NCBI RefSeq assembly: GCF_028826155.1
Contig: NZ_JAQGPN010000001.1
Location: forward strand, 1,927,501-1,991,500
Source of the DNA: Mesorhizobium shangrilense
GTDB taxonomy: Bacteria > Pseudomonadota > Alphaproteobacteria > Rhizobiales > Rhizobiaceae
Length of the DNA stretch: 64,000 nucleotides
Direction: 5' to 3'
The stretch's first letter is position 1; each line of letters opens with the position of its first letter. Shown in pieces: positions 54,808 to 63,991 of the stretch. The notes under the pieces were generated by a model. It saw only the letters and a list, made by a program, of their open reading frames with translations, did not search any database and was not told the origin of the DNA. Position numbers and translations under genes: made by a program.

Positions 54808-55563
54808 ATGCCCAGACATATCTCTCCCCATGAACTGATTGCCCGGGTCGGGCTCGGAAAATACCCGCTGCTCATTGACGTCCGCCGGCCGGATGCGCTC
54901 GCGTCGTCGCCCGTGCGCCTGCCCGCCGCCATCTGGCGCAGTCATATGCAGGTTTCGGAATGGCTGCCCGGCCTGCCGCCCGGAAAACCCATCATCGTCT
55001 ACTGCACCCACGGCCACAATGTCAGCGAGATTGCCGCTGCCGGGATTGCCGCGCGCGGCGCCAACGTGACGATCCTCGAGGGAGGTCTGGAGGGCTGGAT
55101 CGGTGCGGGCGGACCGGTGGTCGGCCGCTCCGCGCCGGGACTTGAGGATGGTCTGCCATCGCCAAGCGTCTGGGTCACGCGCGAAAGGCCCAAGATCGAC
55201 CGGATCGCGTGCCCGTGGCTGTTGCGACGCTTCGTTGATCCTTTCGCGATCGTCCACTTCGTGGCCCCTCAATGGGTGGCCGACATCGCCGGTGAGACCG
55301 GCTGGATCCCGTTCGACGTCGAAAACGTGCACTATTCGCATCGCGGCGACCAATGCACCTTCGACACCATGATCGCCGAATTCGGCATTTCGGACCCTGC
55401 TTTGCTTCACCTCGCGAGAATCGTCCGCGGTGCCGACACGGCGCGTCCCGAACTCGAGCCGCAGGCGGCCGGGCTGCTCGCCGTCTCGCTTGGCCTGTCG
55501 GCGATCGAACCGGACGACCGGGTCCAGCTCGAGGCCCACAACTGGCCGGCAAGGACCGCCTGA
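54808..55563 (+). CDS. chrB: Chromate resistance protein ChrB-type, with rhodanese domain
   Basis: 251 aa. Residues ~1-115 are a rhodanese domain with its catalytic-loop Cys in YCTHGHNVSE. Residues ~125-250 match the ChrB C-terminal (chrome-resistance) domain: KIDRIACPWLLRRFVDP, QCTFDTMIAEF. In chromate systems ChrB senses or aids response to chromate; the rhodanese-fused form could instead be an enzyme. ATG 54808 has GGAGG 7 nt upstream. It ends 1 bp before the chrA start, so co-translated. Confidence 0.87.
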   Translation: MPRHISPHELIARVGLGKYPLLIDVRRPDALASSPVRLPAAIWRSHMQVSEWLPGLPPGKPIIVYCTHGHNVSEIAAAGIAARGANVTILEGGLEGWIGAGGPVVGRSAPGLEDGLPSPSVWVTRERPKIDRIACPWLLRRFVDPFAIVHFVAPQWVADIAGETGWIPFDVENVHYSHRGDQCTFDTMIAEFGISDPALLHLARIVRGADTARPELEPQAAGLLAVSLGLSAIEPDDRVQLEAHNWPARTA

Positions 55564-55564
55564 G

Positions 55565-56866
55565 ATGGATCTCGCCGCAAGCAATCGCGTCACCTTCGGC
55601 GAAGCCGTCCGCGTCTTCGCCAAGGTCGGCCTGCTCTCCTTCGGCGGGCCGGCCGGGCAGATCAGCCTCATGCACCGCATCCTCGTCGACGAGAAGCGCT
55701 GGATCGACGATGCCCGCTTCCTGCATGCGCTCAACTACTGCATGCTGTTGCCCGGTCCTGAGGCGATGCAACTCGCCACCTATGTCGGCTGGCTGCTTCA
55801 CGGCGTGCGCGGCGGGCTGGTCGCCGGCCTGCTTTTCGTGCTGCCCGGGGCTGTCGTCATCACCCTCCTGTCCGCGGTCTATCTCCTGCTCGGAGACGTG
55901 CCGGTCGTGGACGGTCTGCTGTTCGGCATGAAGGCCGCGGTGCTGGCCATCGTGCTCGATGCGCTGATCCGTATCTCCAGCCGGGCGCTCCAGGATGGCG
56001 CTGCCGTTGCCATCGCCGTGGCTGCCTTCGCGGCGATCGCCTTCCTCAAACTGCCGTTTCCCGTGATCATCGCGGTGGCCGCCCTGTACGGGGCGGTCGC
56101 CGGGCATCGTCAGCCCGCGAATCTACGGGGTGCGATGCCCGACGCCGGGGCGAGGCCGGGTATCGCGAGTTTCCTCTCGACCGTCGCGGTCTGGACCGTC
56201 ATCTGGTTCGCGCCGCTTGCCTTCATTGCACTGCTGCTGGGACCAGAACACGTCTATGCAGCCGAGGCCGGCTTTTTCTCGAAGGTCGCCATGGTGACCT
56301 TCGGCGGCGCCTATGCGGTGCTCGCCTATGTCGCGCAGCAGGCGGTGGACATCCACCACTGGCTCAAGCCCGACGAGATGCTGACGGGGATCGGGCTTGC
56401 CGAAACCACGCCGGGCCCGCTGATCCTGGTGCTGGTGTTCGTCGGATTCCTCGGCGGCGCGCGCCTGTCGGGTTTCGATCCGCTTGTCGGCGGGCTGGGC
56501 GGGGCGCTGGTGACGCTCTGGTTCACCTTCGTCCCGTGCTTCCTGTGGATTTTTGCAGGCGCGCCCTATGTCGAGACGGTGCGCAACATACGCTGGCTCG
56601 CAAGCGCGCTCGCGGCGGTGACTGCGGCAGTCGTCGGCGTCATCGCAAATCTGGCGATCTGGTTCGGCCTGCACGTGCTGTTCGCGACGGTAGGGGAGGT
56701 GAGCGTAGGCCCGTTGGCGCTGCCGCTGCCGGAGTGGGGCAGCATCGACCTGGCCGCCGTGGCCATCGCGCTGGCTGCCGCCGTCGCGCTGGTCCGGTTC
56801 AAGGCGAACATGCTGGCGGTGCTCGGCGCGGCGATGGTCGCGGGAATGGTTCTGTCGGGATTTTAG
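55565..56866 (+). CDS. chrA: Chromate efflux transporter (ChrA, long-chain form)
   Basis: 433 aa inner-membrane CHR transporter exporting chromate. Two homologous CHR halves are visible, starting at FAKVGLLSFGGPAGQISLM and FFSKVAMVTFGGAYAVLAYV, each with the Gly-rich loop (LLPGPEAMQLA; AETTPGPLILVLVF). About ten to twelve membrane segments. ATG start 1 bp after chrB. Complete and apparently functional. Confidence 0.93.
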   Translation: MDLAASNRVTFGEAVRVFAKVGLLSFGGPAGQISLMHRILVDEKRWIDDARFLHALNYCMLLPGPEAMQLATYVGWLLHGVRGGLVAGLLFVLPGAVVITLLSAVYLLLGDVPVVDGLLFGMKAAVLAIVLDALIRISSRALQDGAAVAIAVAAFAAIAFLKLPFPVIIAVAALYGAVAGHRQPANLRGAMPDAGARPGIASFLSTVAVWTVIWFAPLAFIALLLGPEHVYAAEAGFFSKVAMVTFGGAYAVLAYVAQQAVDIHHWLKPDEMLTGIGLAETTPGPLILVLVFVGFLGGARLSGFDPLVGGLGGALVTLWFTFVPCFLWIFAGAPYVETVRNIRWLASALAAVTAAVVGVIANLAIWFGLHVLFATVGEVSVGPLALPLPEWGSIDLAAVAIALAAAVALVRFKANMLAVLGAAMVAGMVLSGF

Positions 56867-57130
56867 AACGGTCCGGCTTGCGCGCGATCAGGGAGAACTT
56901 GGCGTCCAGCCTGAAATTGTGCTGGCGGCCGCTCAAGCGTCGAAAAGCTGCGCGTGCGCGCAACGATGGCGGGTCGAGGCTTTCCCGAACGTTCCGTCGG
57001 CCAGCCGGTGAGGCGGCCGACGATAGTTCCCGAGCCTAGAGCCTCTTTGATGGACGTGGAGTCGGTTTGAGGATTCCGGCGCCGGGCGTTGTCTGATTCA
57101 CTGGTCCTGGTGATTTGCAAGGAGGTGGAG

Positions 57131-57337
57131 ATGACGAGAAGCTTGAGCGCGGACCTTCGTGGGCGGGTGACTGCGGCGATTGAAAATGGGATTTCGACAC
57201 GGGAAGCGGCACGGCGCTTCCCGATCGGGATCTCGACGGCGGGAGCCTGGCATCGCCGCTATCGCGAGACCGGTGAGACGGAAGCCCGCAAGCCGGGCCA
57301 GTCGTCGCGTTCATCAGGTGCCAGAAGCTCGACATGA
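57131..57337 (+). pseudogene. IS630-type transposase N-terminal remnant
   Basis: 68 codons. The start MTRSLSADLRGRVTAAIENG and STREAARRFPIGISTAGAW match the helix-turn-helix start of IS630-family transposases. The similarity stops near residue 61 (KPGQSSRS), after which the frame runs into unrelated sequence; the catalytic DDE part is missing. A strong AAGGAGG precedes ATG 57131, so it may still be translated. Terminal repeats were not found. Truncated insertion-sequence scar between chrA and prs. Confidence 0.7.
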
Positions 57338-58020
57338 TGCAGCGGGTTTTGGCACTAATTCTGGCAATGATCCTGGCGGCGTGCGGTCCACCCATTCCAG
57401 AAGTCCCAGAGGCCGAATTTGCCGCAAGCGATGCCCACTTCCTGATCGGATCAGAACGGGTGATCCTGCCTTTCGTGGCCGTACGGGGGGCGTCAGGCCC
57501 GAAGCCATATAGGAATGATGCCTTCCACGAGAAGGACGGCGACGATGAGAGCCGCACCAAGCGTATGCGGGAAGCGGCTGGAAATCCCCACAGCCCTATG
57601 CCAATCGGCATGCTGGAGGTTTCTATCCGGCACTATGCGGGGGAAATGTTTCGTGTCGAAGAGCTTTGCCCACTGCTCAGGCGTCAATGGGCGAAAGCGT
57701 TGTGCCGAGGCGAACGTGTTGGCATCATCGCCGAACTGCCTCAGCGTTTCTATCTTGTCGGCTTACGTTACCTCTCCCAGTTGGAGATGGGCGATCAAAT
57801 AGCAGCGACGGGGAAACCACCAGTTGGCAGTCCCAAGCTGGTGTGCGATCGGAAATCTGAATTCTGCAAGGCAGCGGTGGCCGTCTCACCCGATATGTTG
57901 GCGGTCTGGACCGTTTGGTCGAACGGCCGCGAAGGAGTAGAGCAGATGGCCGAGCGCCAAGGTTCTGCAATTTCCAAGTTCGTTAGAGACGAACTTGGAA
58001 AGCAAGAAGTGTCCGATTAA
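57334..58020 (+). CDS. Putative lipoprotein of unknown function
   Basis: 228 aa (ATG 57334 or 57337). N-terminal signal with lipobox-like LAAC at about residue 17, so a probable membrane-anchored lipoprotein. The rest is soluble, with a Cys pair later (LVCDRKSEFCK). No family recognised. Codon use looks less GC-rich than neighbours, and it starts in a 4-bp ATGA overlap with the IS630 remnant, which suggests acquired DNA. It may not be a native gene. Confidence 0.6.
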   Translation: MMQRVLALILAMILAACGPPIPEVPEAEFAASDAHFLIGSERVILPFVAVRGASGPKPYRNDAFHEKDGDDESRTKRMREAAGNPHSPMPIGMLEVSIRHYAGEMFRVEELCPLLRRQWAKALCRGERVGIIAELPQRFYLVGLRYLSQLEMGDQIAATGKPPVGSPKLVCDRKSEFCKAAVAVSPDMLAVWTVWSNGREGVEQMAERQGSAISKFVRDELGKQEVSD

Positions 58021-58123
58021 TTGAGGTTGCCGATACCGCCCGACAGTGGCCGCTAAGAAAATCTACTTCCGACCCAGAGTGGAGGTTTGTGTCGGATATC
58101 AAGTGCTGGATTTTCACGCCAAT

Positions 58124-58144
58124 GCCTGCCGGGCTTCGGCAGGC
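58124..58144. terminator. Hairpin between the lipoprotein gene and prs
   Basis: GCCTGCCG (58124-58131), loop GGCTT, CGGCAGGC (58137-58144): perfect 8-bp stem 27 bp beyond the prs stop, in the gap between two convergent genes. No long T-run on either side; probable bidirectional terminator. Confidence 0.6.
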
Positions 58145-58171
58145 TATGACGTCGAATAAGTCGAATGCGCT

Positions 58172-59104
58172 CTAGTCGAACAGGCTCGAAACCGATTCCT
58201 CGGTCGCCGTGCGCGAGATCGCCTCGCCGATGAGGTCGCTGATCGGCAGGACGCGGATGTTGGGGGCGTCGATCACGCTCTGGGTCGGCTGGATGGAGTC
58301 GGTGATGACCAGCTCCTTCAGCTTGGACGAGGTGATGCGCTGGACAGCGCCGCCCGAAAGCACGCCGTGGGTGATGTATGCGGTGACGCTGGTGGCGCCG
58401 TTGGCGAGCAGCGCCTCGGCCGCATTGCAGAGCGTGCCGCCCGAATCGACGATGTCGTCGATCATCATGCAGTCCTTGCCGTGCACGTCGCCGATGATGT
58501 TCATGACCTCCGACTCGCCCGGCCGCTCGCGCCGCTTGTCGACGATGGCGAGCTGCGCATCGATGCGCTTGGCGACCGCACGCGCGCGGACCACGCCGCC
58601 GACGTCGGGCGAGACCACCATGACGTTGGAGGTGTTGTACTTCGCCTTGATGTCACGGGTGATGACAGGGGCGGCGAACAGGTTGTCGGTCGGGATGTCG
58701 AAGAAGCCCTGAATCTGGCCGGCGTGCAGGTCGAGCGTCAGCACGCGGTGGGCGCCGGCATGCGCGATCAGGTTGGCGACCAGCTTGGCCGAGATCGGGG
58801 TGCGGCCCGAGGCGCGGCGGTCCTGCCGGGCATAGCCGAAATAGGGGATCACCGCCGTGACGCGTCGTGCCGAGGACCGCATGAAGGCGTCCATCATGAT
58901 CAGCAGTTCCATCAGGTGGTCGTTCGCCGGGAAGGACGTGGACTGCAGGACGAAGACGTCCTCGCCGCGCACGTTCTCCTGGATCTCGACAAAAATCTCC
59001 TGGTCGGCGAAGCGCCGAACGCTAGCCTTTCCGAGAGGGATGTTGAGATAGCGGGCGACCGCTTCAGCCAGCACCCGGTTGGAATTGCCTGCGAAGAGTT
59101 TCAT
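58172..59104 (-). CDS. prs: Ribose-phosphate pyrophosphokinase
   Basis: Makes PRPP from ribose-5-phosphate and ATP for nucleotide, His and Trp synthesis. 310 aa, usual length. ATP-site loop [17 protein letters not shown], ribose-phosphate loop [14 protein letters not shown], and the PRPP motif [10 protein letters not shown] are all present. ATG 59104 was chosen (the frame extends to a TTG at 59110). Single gene with its own upstream region of ~100 bp. Confidence 0.96.
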   Translation of the reverse strand: MKLFAGNSNRVLAEAVARYLNIPLGKASVRRFADQEIFVEIQENVRGEDVFVLQSTSFPANDHLMELLIMMDAFMRSSARRVTAVIPYFGYARQDRRASGRTPISAKLVANLIAHAGAHRVLTLDLHAGQIQGFFDIPTDNLFAAPVITRDIKAKYNTSNVMVVSPDVGGVVRARAVAKRIDAQLAIVDKRRERPGESEVMNIIGDVHGKDCMMIDDIVDSGGTLCNAAEALLANGATSVTAYITHGVLSGGAVQRITSSKLKELVITDSIQPTQSVIDAPNIRVLPISDLIGEAISRTATEESVSSLFD

Positions 59105-59208
59105 ATTCAAGCCTTGGCGGAGGATTTGAGCGGGCTTTTAGCGCCCTGTCCCGGTATTGCAAGCGTCGAACCGGCTTTTTCGACTCATGTCGTCAAGTTG
59201 CCGCGGCC

Positions 59209-59784
59209 TCAGCCGGCGCGTCCGCCCATCCAGACGCCCAGTTTCTCCATCGTCTCGTCGGCGATTTCCTGCATGGTCGCCGGCGTCACCGACTGCCAGC
59301 CATCGCCGCCGCTGACCGTCTGCTGGCCCTGGATGCGGTGCAGGCGGTTGCCGGATGGATCGAGCACGTCCCAGACGTAGACGATCGTAGTCTGCCTGCC
59401 CTCCGGCAGCGCGGACAGGTAACCCTTGAGGATGTGGCTGGTGGTCTCGTCGGCGCGGGCGATGGTGATGCCCTTCTGGCGCGCCCGCTGCGCAAGCCGT
59501 TCGCTCAAGGGGCCTGCCGCCTCCACCGACGCGCCGACGATGGGCGCGAACTGCAGCCGTGTCACCGCCGGGAGCGCCGCGGTTTGGGTCGAGGACGTCT
59601 GCGAGGAATTGGACGGAGCGGATGCGGCGCCGAGATCCTGTGCGGCCGTCTGCGCGCCTGAGGCTGCGGCCGCCTGTCCCTCAGGCGCGATGGCCGAGGG
59701 TTCAAGCACGTCAGTCGTGCTGCAGGCCGACAGGATTGCCATCGCCACGATCAAGAAAACTGGCAAAAGCCGCGCGGGTCTCAT
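59209..59784 (-). CDS. Putative lipoprotein
   Basis: 191 aa. N-terminal signal with lipobox LSAC (residues ~16-19), then a Ser/Ala/Gln/Thr-rich linker (~25-75) and a compact C-terminal domain (~80-190) with DVLDPSGNRLHRIQGQQ. Likely periplasmic, membrane-anchored. No family recognised. ATG 59784 was chosen. It lies 58 bp after the M24 peptidase gene, possibly the end of the lgt-led operon. Confidence 0.75.
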   Translation of the reverse strand: MRPARLLPVFLIVAMAILSACSTTDVLEPSAIAPEGQAAAASGAQTAAQDLGAASAPSNSSQTSSTQTAALPAVTRLQFAPIVGASVEAAGPLSERLAQRARQKGITIARADETTSHILKGYLSALPEGRQTTIVYVWDVLDPSGNRLHRIQGQQTVSGGDGWQSVTPATMQEIADETMEKLGVWMGGRAG

Positions 59785-59842
59785 CCCCACAAACGTTCCC
59801 CTGTACAGCCCCACGCCCCGCACACCGATCGACATTCGCGAC

Positions 59843-60994
59843 TCACTGCACGATCAAGTCGAGATCATGACGGGAGAGCGGCCGGGGTTGCGATTCCGTT
59901 GTCAGATAGGTGCGGCCCAGCGTCATCGCCGTTTCCGTCTCGGAGTCCATGATGATCATGTGCGCGAAGAGCGTCATGTCGGGGGCGATCGGCTCCGGAT
60001 TGGCCTGGTAGAACATCGGCATGTCCATCCACGACGGCGTGAAGCGGGCACCGAGCGAATAGCCGCAGGCGTTCAGCCGGTGCTTGGTCAGGCCGTTCGC
60101 CTCCATGCTTCGCGCATGGGCCTCGAAGACGTCGCCGAAGGTGTTGCCCGGCGTCATCGCCGCCTCCACCGCGAGCAGTGCGTCCTTCGCCGCGTCGAAC
60201 AGTTCCTGATGGCGTTTCGAGGCCTTGCCGGTCAGCACGGTGCGCATCATGGCGGCGTGATAGTGGTGATAGACGCCCGCCCATTCCAGCGTCAGCTGGT
60301 CGTTCTTGTTGAGCTTGCGACGTCCCGCCTTGTAGCGGCACAGCAGCGCGTCGGGACCGGAGCCGATGATGAACTCGTTGGCCGGATAGTCGCCGCCGCC
60401 GGCGAAGATCGCGCCCTGCATGGCTGCCAGTATGGCGCCTTCGTCGCCGCCCTGCTTGATCAGAGGCAGCGCCGCGTCGAAGGCCTCGTCGGCCAGCGCG
60501 GCGGCCTTCTCGACCTTCTTGATCTCGGCCGGGCTCTTGAAGAGGCGCAGATGGCCGACGATGCCCGAAGCGTCGATGATCTGGGCGAAGGTCTGCAACT
60601 GCTCGTCGAGCCTGCGGCCGTTGAAGGCGGTCAGGCCGTGCGTGTCGTATTCGACGCCGATGCGCCGGCCCAGGAGATCAAGATCGTTGAGCAGATTGCG
60701 CAGGTCCACCGTCGGGTTCGCGTCGGCGCGATCCGTCCAGACGACGATGTTGTCGATGATCGAGGTATGGCGCGCCTGGCGCAGGTCGGCCGAGCGCGTC
60801 AGCAGCACCATCGAGCCGTCCGCCTTCAGCACCAGCGCCTGGAAGAAGCAGAAACCGAACGTGTCGTAGCCGGTCAGCCAGTACATGCTCTCCTGGGCGA
60901 ACAGCACGATGGCGTCGAGCTTGCGCTCGATCATCTCCAGGATCAGGCGGTCGCGCCGAGCGTCGTATTCGGTGCGTTCGAAATGCAGCGCCAT
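59843..60994 (-). CDS. M24-family metallopeptidase (Xaa-Pro aminopeptidase-like)
   Basis: 383 aa pita-bread-fold protein with an N-terminal creatinase-like domain (~1-150) and a C-terminal peptidase domain (~165-375). The latter carries the expected acidic and His positions (WAGVYHHYHAAM, CGYSLGARFTPSW), but some canonical ligands are altered (no clear HGIGH), so peptidase activity is uncertain. The ATG overlaps the pgeF stop (TGATG). Related proteins include creatinase and ectoine hydrolase DoeA. Confidence 0.82.
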   Translation of the reverse strand: MALHFERTEYDARRDRLILEMIERKLDAIVLFAQESMYWLTGYDTFGFCFFQALVLKADGSMVLLTRSADLRQARHTSIIDNIVVWTDRADANPTVDLRNLLNDLDLLGRRIGVEYDTHGLTAFNGRRLDEQLQTFAQIIDASGIVGHLRLFKSPAEIKKVEKAAALADEAFDAALPLIKQGGDEGAILAAMQGAIFAGGGDYPANEFIIGSGPDALLCRYKAGRRKLNKNDQLTLEWAGVYHHYHAAMMRTVLTGKASKRHQELFDAAKDALLAVEAAMTPGNTFGDVFEAHARSMEANGLTKHRLNACGYSLGARFTPSWMDMPMFYQANPEPIAPDMTLFAHMIIMDSETETAMTLGRTYLTTESQPRPLSRHDLDLIVQ

Positions 60995-61788
60995 CAAGCA
61001 TCCTCCAGGGCAATCGCGGAAATCTGACGGCCGTAATCGGCCTCGCCGCGATGGGTCATGCGACGGTAGGAATAGAAGAGGTCCTCTTCGGCATAGGTGC
61101 AGCGACCGAGCTGCGCCGCAGTCACCCCCGCCCGCTTGAGGCGGTCGACGGTGTAGCCGTTGAGGTCGAACATCAGGCGCCCGGCATTGGCGGAGGCGCT
61201 GAAATAGCGCTCGTTCTCAGGGTCGGCCTGCACGAAACGTGCGACGAACTCCGGACCCACCTCGTAGTTCTTCTGGCTGATGGAGGGGCCGAGCACGGCG
61301 ACGATGCGGTCGCGCTGCGCGCCGAGGCCCTCCATGGCCGCGATGGTGTTTTCGAGGACGCCCCCGAACGCGCCCTTCCACCCGGCGTGGGCGGCTCCGA
61401 CCACGCGCGCCGCCGGGTCGGCGAAGAGAACGGGGCCGCAGTCGGCGGTGGAGGCGGCTACGGCGATGCCGGGGCGGTCGGTCACGACCGCGTCCGCCTT
61501 CGGGCGCTCGCCGGGGAAGGGAGCGCGGACGACGATCACGTCCGGTGAATGGATCTGATAGGCGGTGATCAGCGCCTCGGCGGGCACCCTCATCCAGGCA
61601 GCCACCCGGCGGCGATTCTCGCTCACCAGATCCTGGTCGTCATTGGAGCCGGTGCCGATGTTGAGGCCGCCGTAGATGCCGGAGGAGACACCCCCCATGC
61701 GCGTGAAGAAGCCGTGTCTGATGCCGGATTTTGCTGCGCTTTCAAGCAATTGCGAGCGCAAGGGGTCGGGTCTGGAAGAATCAAGCAT
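60994..61788 (-). CDS. pgeF: Peptidoglycan editing factor PgeF (laccase/purine nucleoside phosphorylase domain)
   Basis: 264 aa. The zinc-binding positions are visible: His in YQIHSPDV, Cys in TADCGPVLFAD, and His in AHAGWKG. The family removes wrongly incorporated residues from peptidoglycan precursors. Start at ATG 61788; the upstream frame is non-coding. It lies 102 bp downstream of the methyltransferase gene in the lgt operon and overlaps the M24 gene. Confidence 0.9.
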   Translation of the reverse strand: MLDSSRPDPLRSQLLESAAKSGIRHGFFTRMGGVSSGIYGGLNIGTGSNDDQDLVSENRRRVAAWMRVPAEALITAYQIHSPDVIVVRAPFPGERPKADAVVTDRPGIAVAASTADCGPVLFADPAARVVGAAHAGWKGAFGGVLENTIAAMEGLGAQRDRIVAVLGPSISQKNYEVGPEFVARFVQADPENERYFSASANAGRLMFDLNGYTVDRLKRAGVTAAQLGRCTYAEEDLFYSYRRMTHRGEADYGRQISAIALEDA

Positions 61789-61890
61789 GTGCCGCTTTCT
61801 CGTTCGCCCGCGCGAATTCGTCAAGCCGACGCTGCCGTCCCGCCCCACGCTCTCGCTGGGCGCGGAGAGTGATCCAGCGTTTCGGGCAAG

Positions 61891-62982
61891 TCAATTGGCC
61901 GCCGGGAAGCCGGGCGCGGCGACGCCGGGCGGCATGATGGCGAGCACCTTGAACAGCTGTCCCATCTGGTCCGGCGCGGCCAGGCGCTCCACCTCGCCGG
62001 TCAGCCGGTCGCGGACCTCCTGCGACGCATTCGCGCCGAGCTTTCCGGCCCGCTCGAGCAGGCCCATGCGCAGGAGGAAGTCGCCCTGCGCAAGCAGATG
62101 CGCCTGAAGCCCCGCATGCCGGGCCGCCTGCGCAAGCGCGGCGAAGTCCACATGGGTCGTGAGATCGGCTTCGCCGGGATGGGCGAGGGGATCGTCATAG
62201 GCGTGCTTCAGCAGCGCCTGGAGCGTGTCGCCGACGGCAGACGTGGCGTGGCCGTAGTCGATGAAAAGCCCCGCGCCGCCGTGGCCGGCGATGCGCTCGG
62301 CTACCTTCTGCATCAGCGCGCTGCGCGCCGGGGCTAGCTCGACGATTGCTCCCTCGGGTGCTGCGGCCGCGTCCGGCGGCAGCAGGCTGGCGTCAACAGA
62401 ACCGGCCCCCGCGACGAACTGCAGGTTTCCCGCGCCGTCAGCGCCTACCGCGCGCTCGCGCCATCCTCCGGCGGTCTTCACGTATTGCCGCACCGGGATC
62501 GCATCGAAGAGCTCATTGCCGACGATGATCATCGGTTTTGCAGGCAGCTCATCGATGTCCTTGTGCCACTCGAAGCGTTGGCGGGCGGCTTGCCCCAATG
62601 TCGCCGCCTGAGTCGCCGCCAGCCTTTCGCTGGTCTCGATCAGCCTGAAGCCTCCGCTTTCGCCCAGGTCGGGGGCGATCTTGCCGAGGGTCCGCGCGAT
62701 GTCCTTCATCAGCGTCCCCCGGCCCGGGCCGATCTCAACCACCATCGTCTGTTCCGGCGCGCCGATGGCCTGCCAGGTGGCGGCAATCCATGCGCCGATC
62801 AGCTCGCCGAACATCTGGCTGATTTCGGGAGCGGTGGTGAAATCCCCTTCGCGGCCGAATGGGGGGCGCGTCATGTAGTATCCGTCCTGCGGATCGGAGA
62901 GGCAGAGCGCCATGTATTCCGAAACCGGGAGCGGCCCGAGCGCCTCGATGAGGCCGACGATGCGCGACTTCAGGCGGCTCAT
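61891..62982 (-). CDS. Class I SAM-dependent methyltransferase (NDUFAF7/MidA type)
   Basis: 363 aa. The SAM-binding motif I is [13 protein letters not shown], and the family-specific [15 protein letters not shown] and [13 protein letters not shown] are present. NDUFAF7-type enzymes methylate an Arg of complex I subunit NDUFS2; bacterial function is inferred from this. ATG 62982 overlaps the lgt stop (ATGA). Confidence 0.9.
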   Translation of the reverse strand: MSRLKSRIVGLIEALGPLPVSEYMALCLSDPQDGYYMTRPPFGREGDFTTAPEISQMFGELIGAWIAATWQAIGAPEQTMVVEIGPGRGTLMKDIARTLGKIAPDLGESGGFRLIETSERLAATQAATLGQAARQRFEWHKDIDELPAKPMIIVGNELFDAIPVRQYVKTAGGWRERAVGADGAGNLQFVAGAGSVDASLLPPDAAAAPEGAIVELAPARSALMQKVAERIAGHGGAGLFIDYGHATSAVGDTLQALLKHAYDDPLAHPGEADLTTHVDFAALAQAARHAGLQAHLLAQGDFLLRMGLLERAGKLGANASQEVRDRLTGEVERLAAPDQMGQLFKVLAIMPPGVAAPGFPAAN

Positions 62983-63860
62983 GCCGGCGCCGGGGAGCCC
63001 GCCGGACGTGCGCGCCACATGAGCCACAGGCCGAGCAGCACCATCGGCGTCGACAGCACCATCCCCATCGTGAGCCAGTCGCCAGCCAGGTAGCCAAGCT
63101 GTGCGTCGGGTTCGCGGAAGAACTCCACGAAGATGCGCGCCGCTGCGTAGCCCGCTACGAAGGCGCCGGCGATGAAGCCGGGCGACCTCAGCTTCCTGCC
63201 CGCCCACACGAGGGCGAACAGAACGACGAACAGCACGAAACCCTCGAGCAGGGCTTCGTAGAGCTGGCTTGGATGCCGGGGGAAAGGGCCGCCGTTGGGG
63301 AAAACGAAAGCCCATGGCGCGTCGGTGACGCGGCCCCATAGCTCCGAATTGATGAAGTTGGTGACGCGAACGAGGCCAAGCCCGATCGGCGCGCCTGCCG
63401 CGATCACGTCGAACAGCGACAGGACGCTGAAGCCGCGCGACTTGGCGAAGAGGATCATGGCGAGCGTCGTTCCCGCAAATCCTCCATGGAACGACATGCC
63501 GCCTTGCCAGATCTTCAGGATATCCAGCGGATTCTCAAGATAACGGGCGAAGTCGTAGAAGAGGATGTAGCCGATGCGCCCGCCGAGCACGACGCCGACG
63601 GCCGCCCAGACGAGGAAATCGTCGATGTCGATCGGCCTGATCGGCGAAGGTCCGGCCCACAGGCGATCGGTGGTGACCAGCTTCTTGGCATACCACCAGG
63701 CAAACAGGATGCCGATGATGTAGCCCAGGCCGTACCAGTGGATGGCGAGGGGGCCGACCTGGACGATGACCGGATCGATGTGGGGAAACGGCAGGGCGGA
63801 GAGCGGAATCAGCAGATATTCGGTCAAGGCGGGCTCGGTTCGCTTGGAAGGCCGGAACAT
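62979..63860 (-). CDS. lgt: Prolipoprotein diacylglyceryl transferase
   Basis: Transfers a diacylglyceryl group to lipoprotein Cys residues. 293 aa with about seven membrane segments. Core residues: [10 protein letters not shown] near the N-terminus, [22 protein letters not shown], and the signature [16 protein letters not shown]. The usual RIGNFIN reads RVTNFIN here. Start set at ATG 63860 (293 aa); TTG 63837 is possible. First gene of an lgt-methyltransferase-pgeF-M24 operon. Confidence 0.93.
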   Translation of the reverse strand: MFRPSKRTEPALTEYLLIPLSALPFPHIDPVIVQVGPLAIHWYGLGYIIGILFAWWYAKKLVTTDRLWAGPSPIRPIDIDDFLVWAAVGVVLGGRIGYILFYDFARYLENPLDILKIWQGGMSFHGGFAGTTLAMILFAKSRGFSVLSLFDVIAAGAPIGLGLVRVTNFINSELWGRVTDAPWAFVFPNGGPFPRHPSQLYEALLEGFVLFVVLFALVWAGRKLRSPGFIAGAFVAGYAAARIFVEFFREPDAQLGYLAGDWLTMGMVLSTPMVLLGLWLMWRARPAGSPAPA

Positions 63861-63991
63861 GTGCCAGCGTCCACGCATGGTCAAGGCGGCTGCCCGCGCC
63901 TGGGTCAGAACTAGTGGATGACATTTCCGCGATCCTTGTTCACAATCCGGCTGCTTGGTTATCCTTTTGTGGGGGCGGGGGAGGTCCACAC

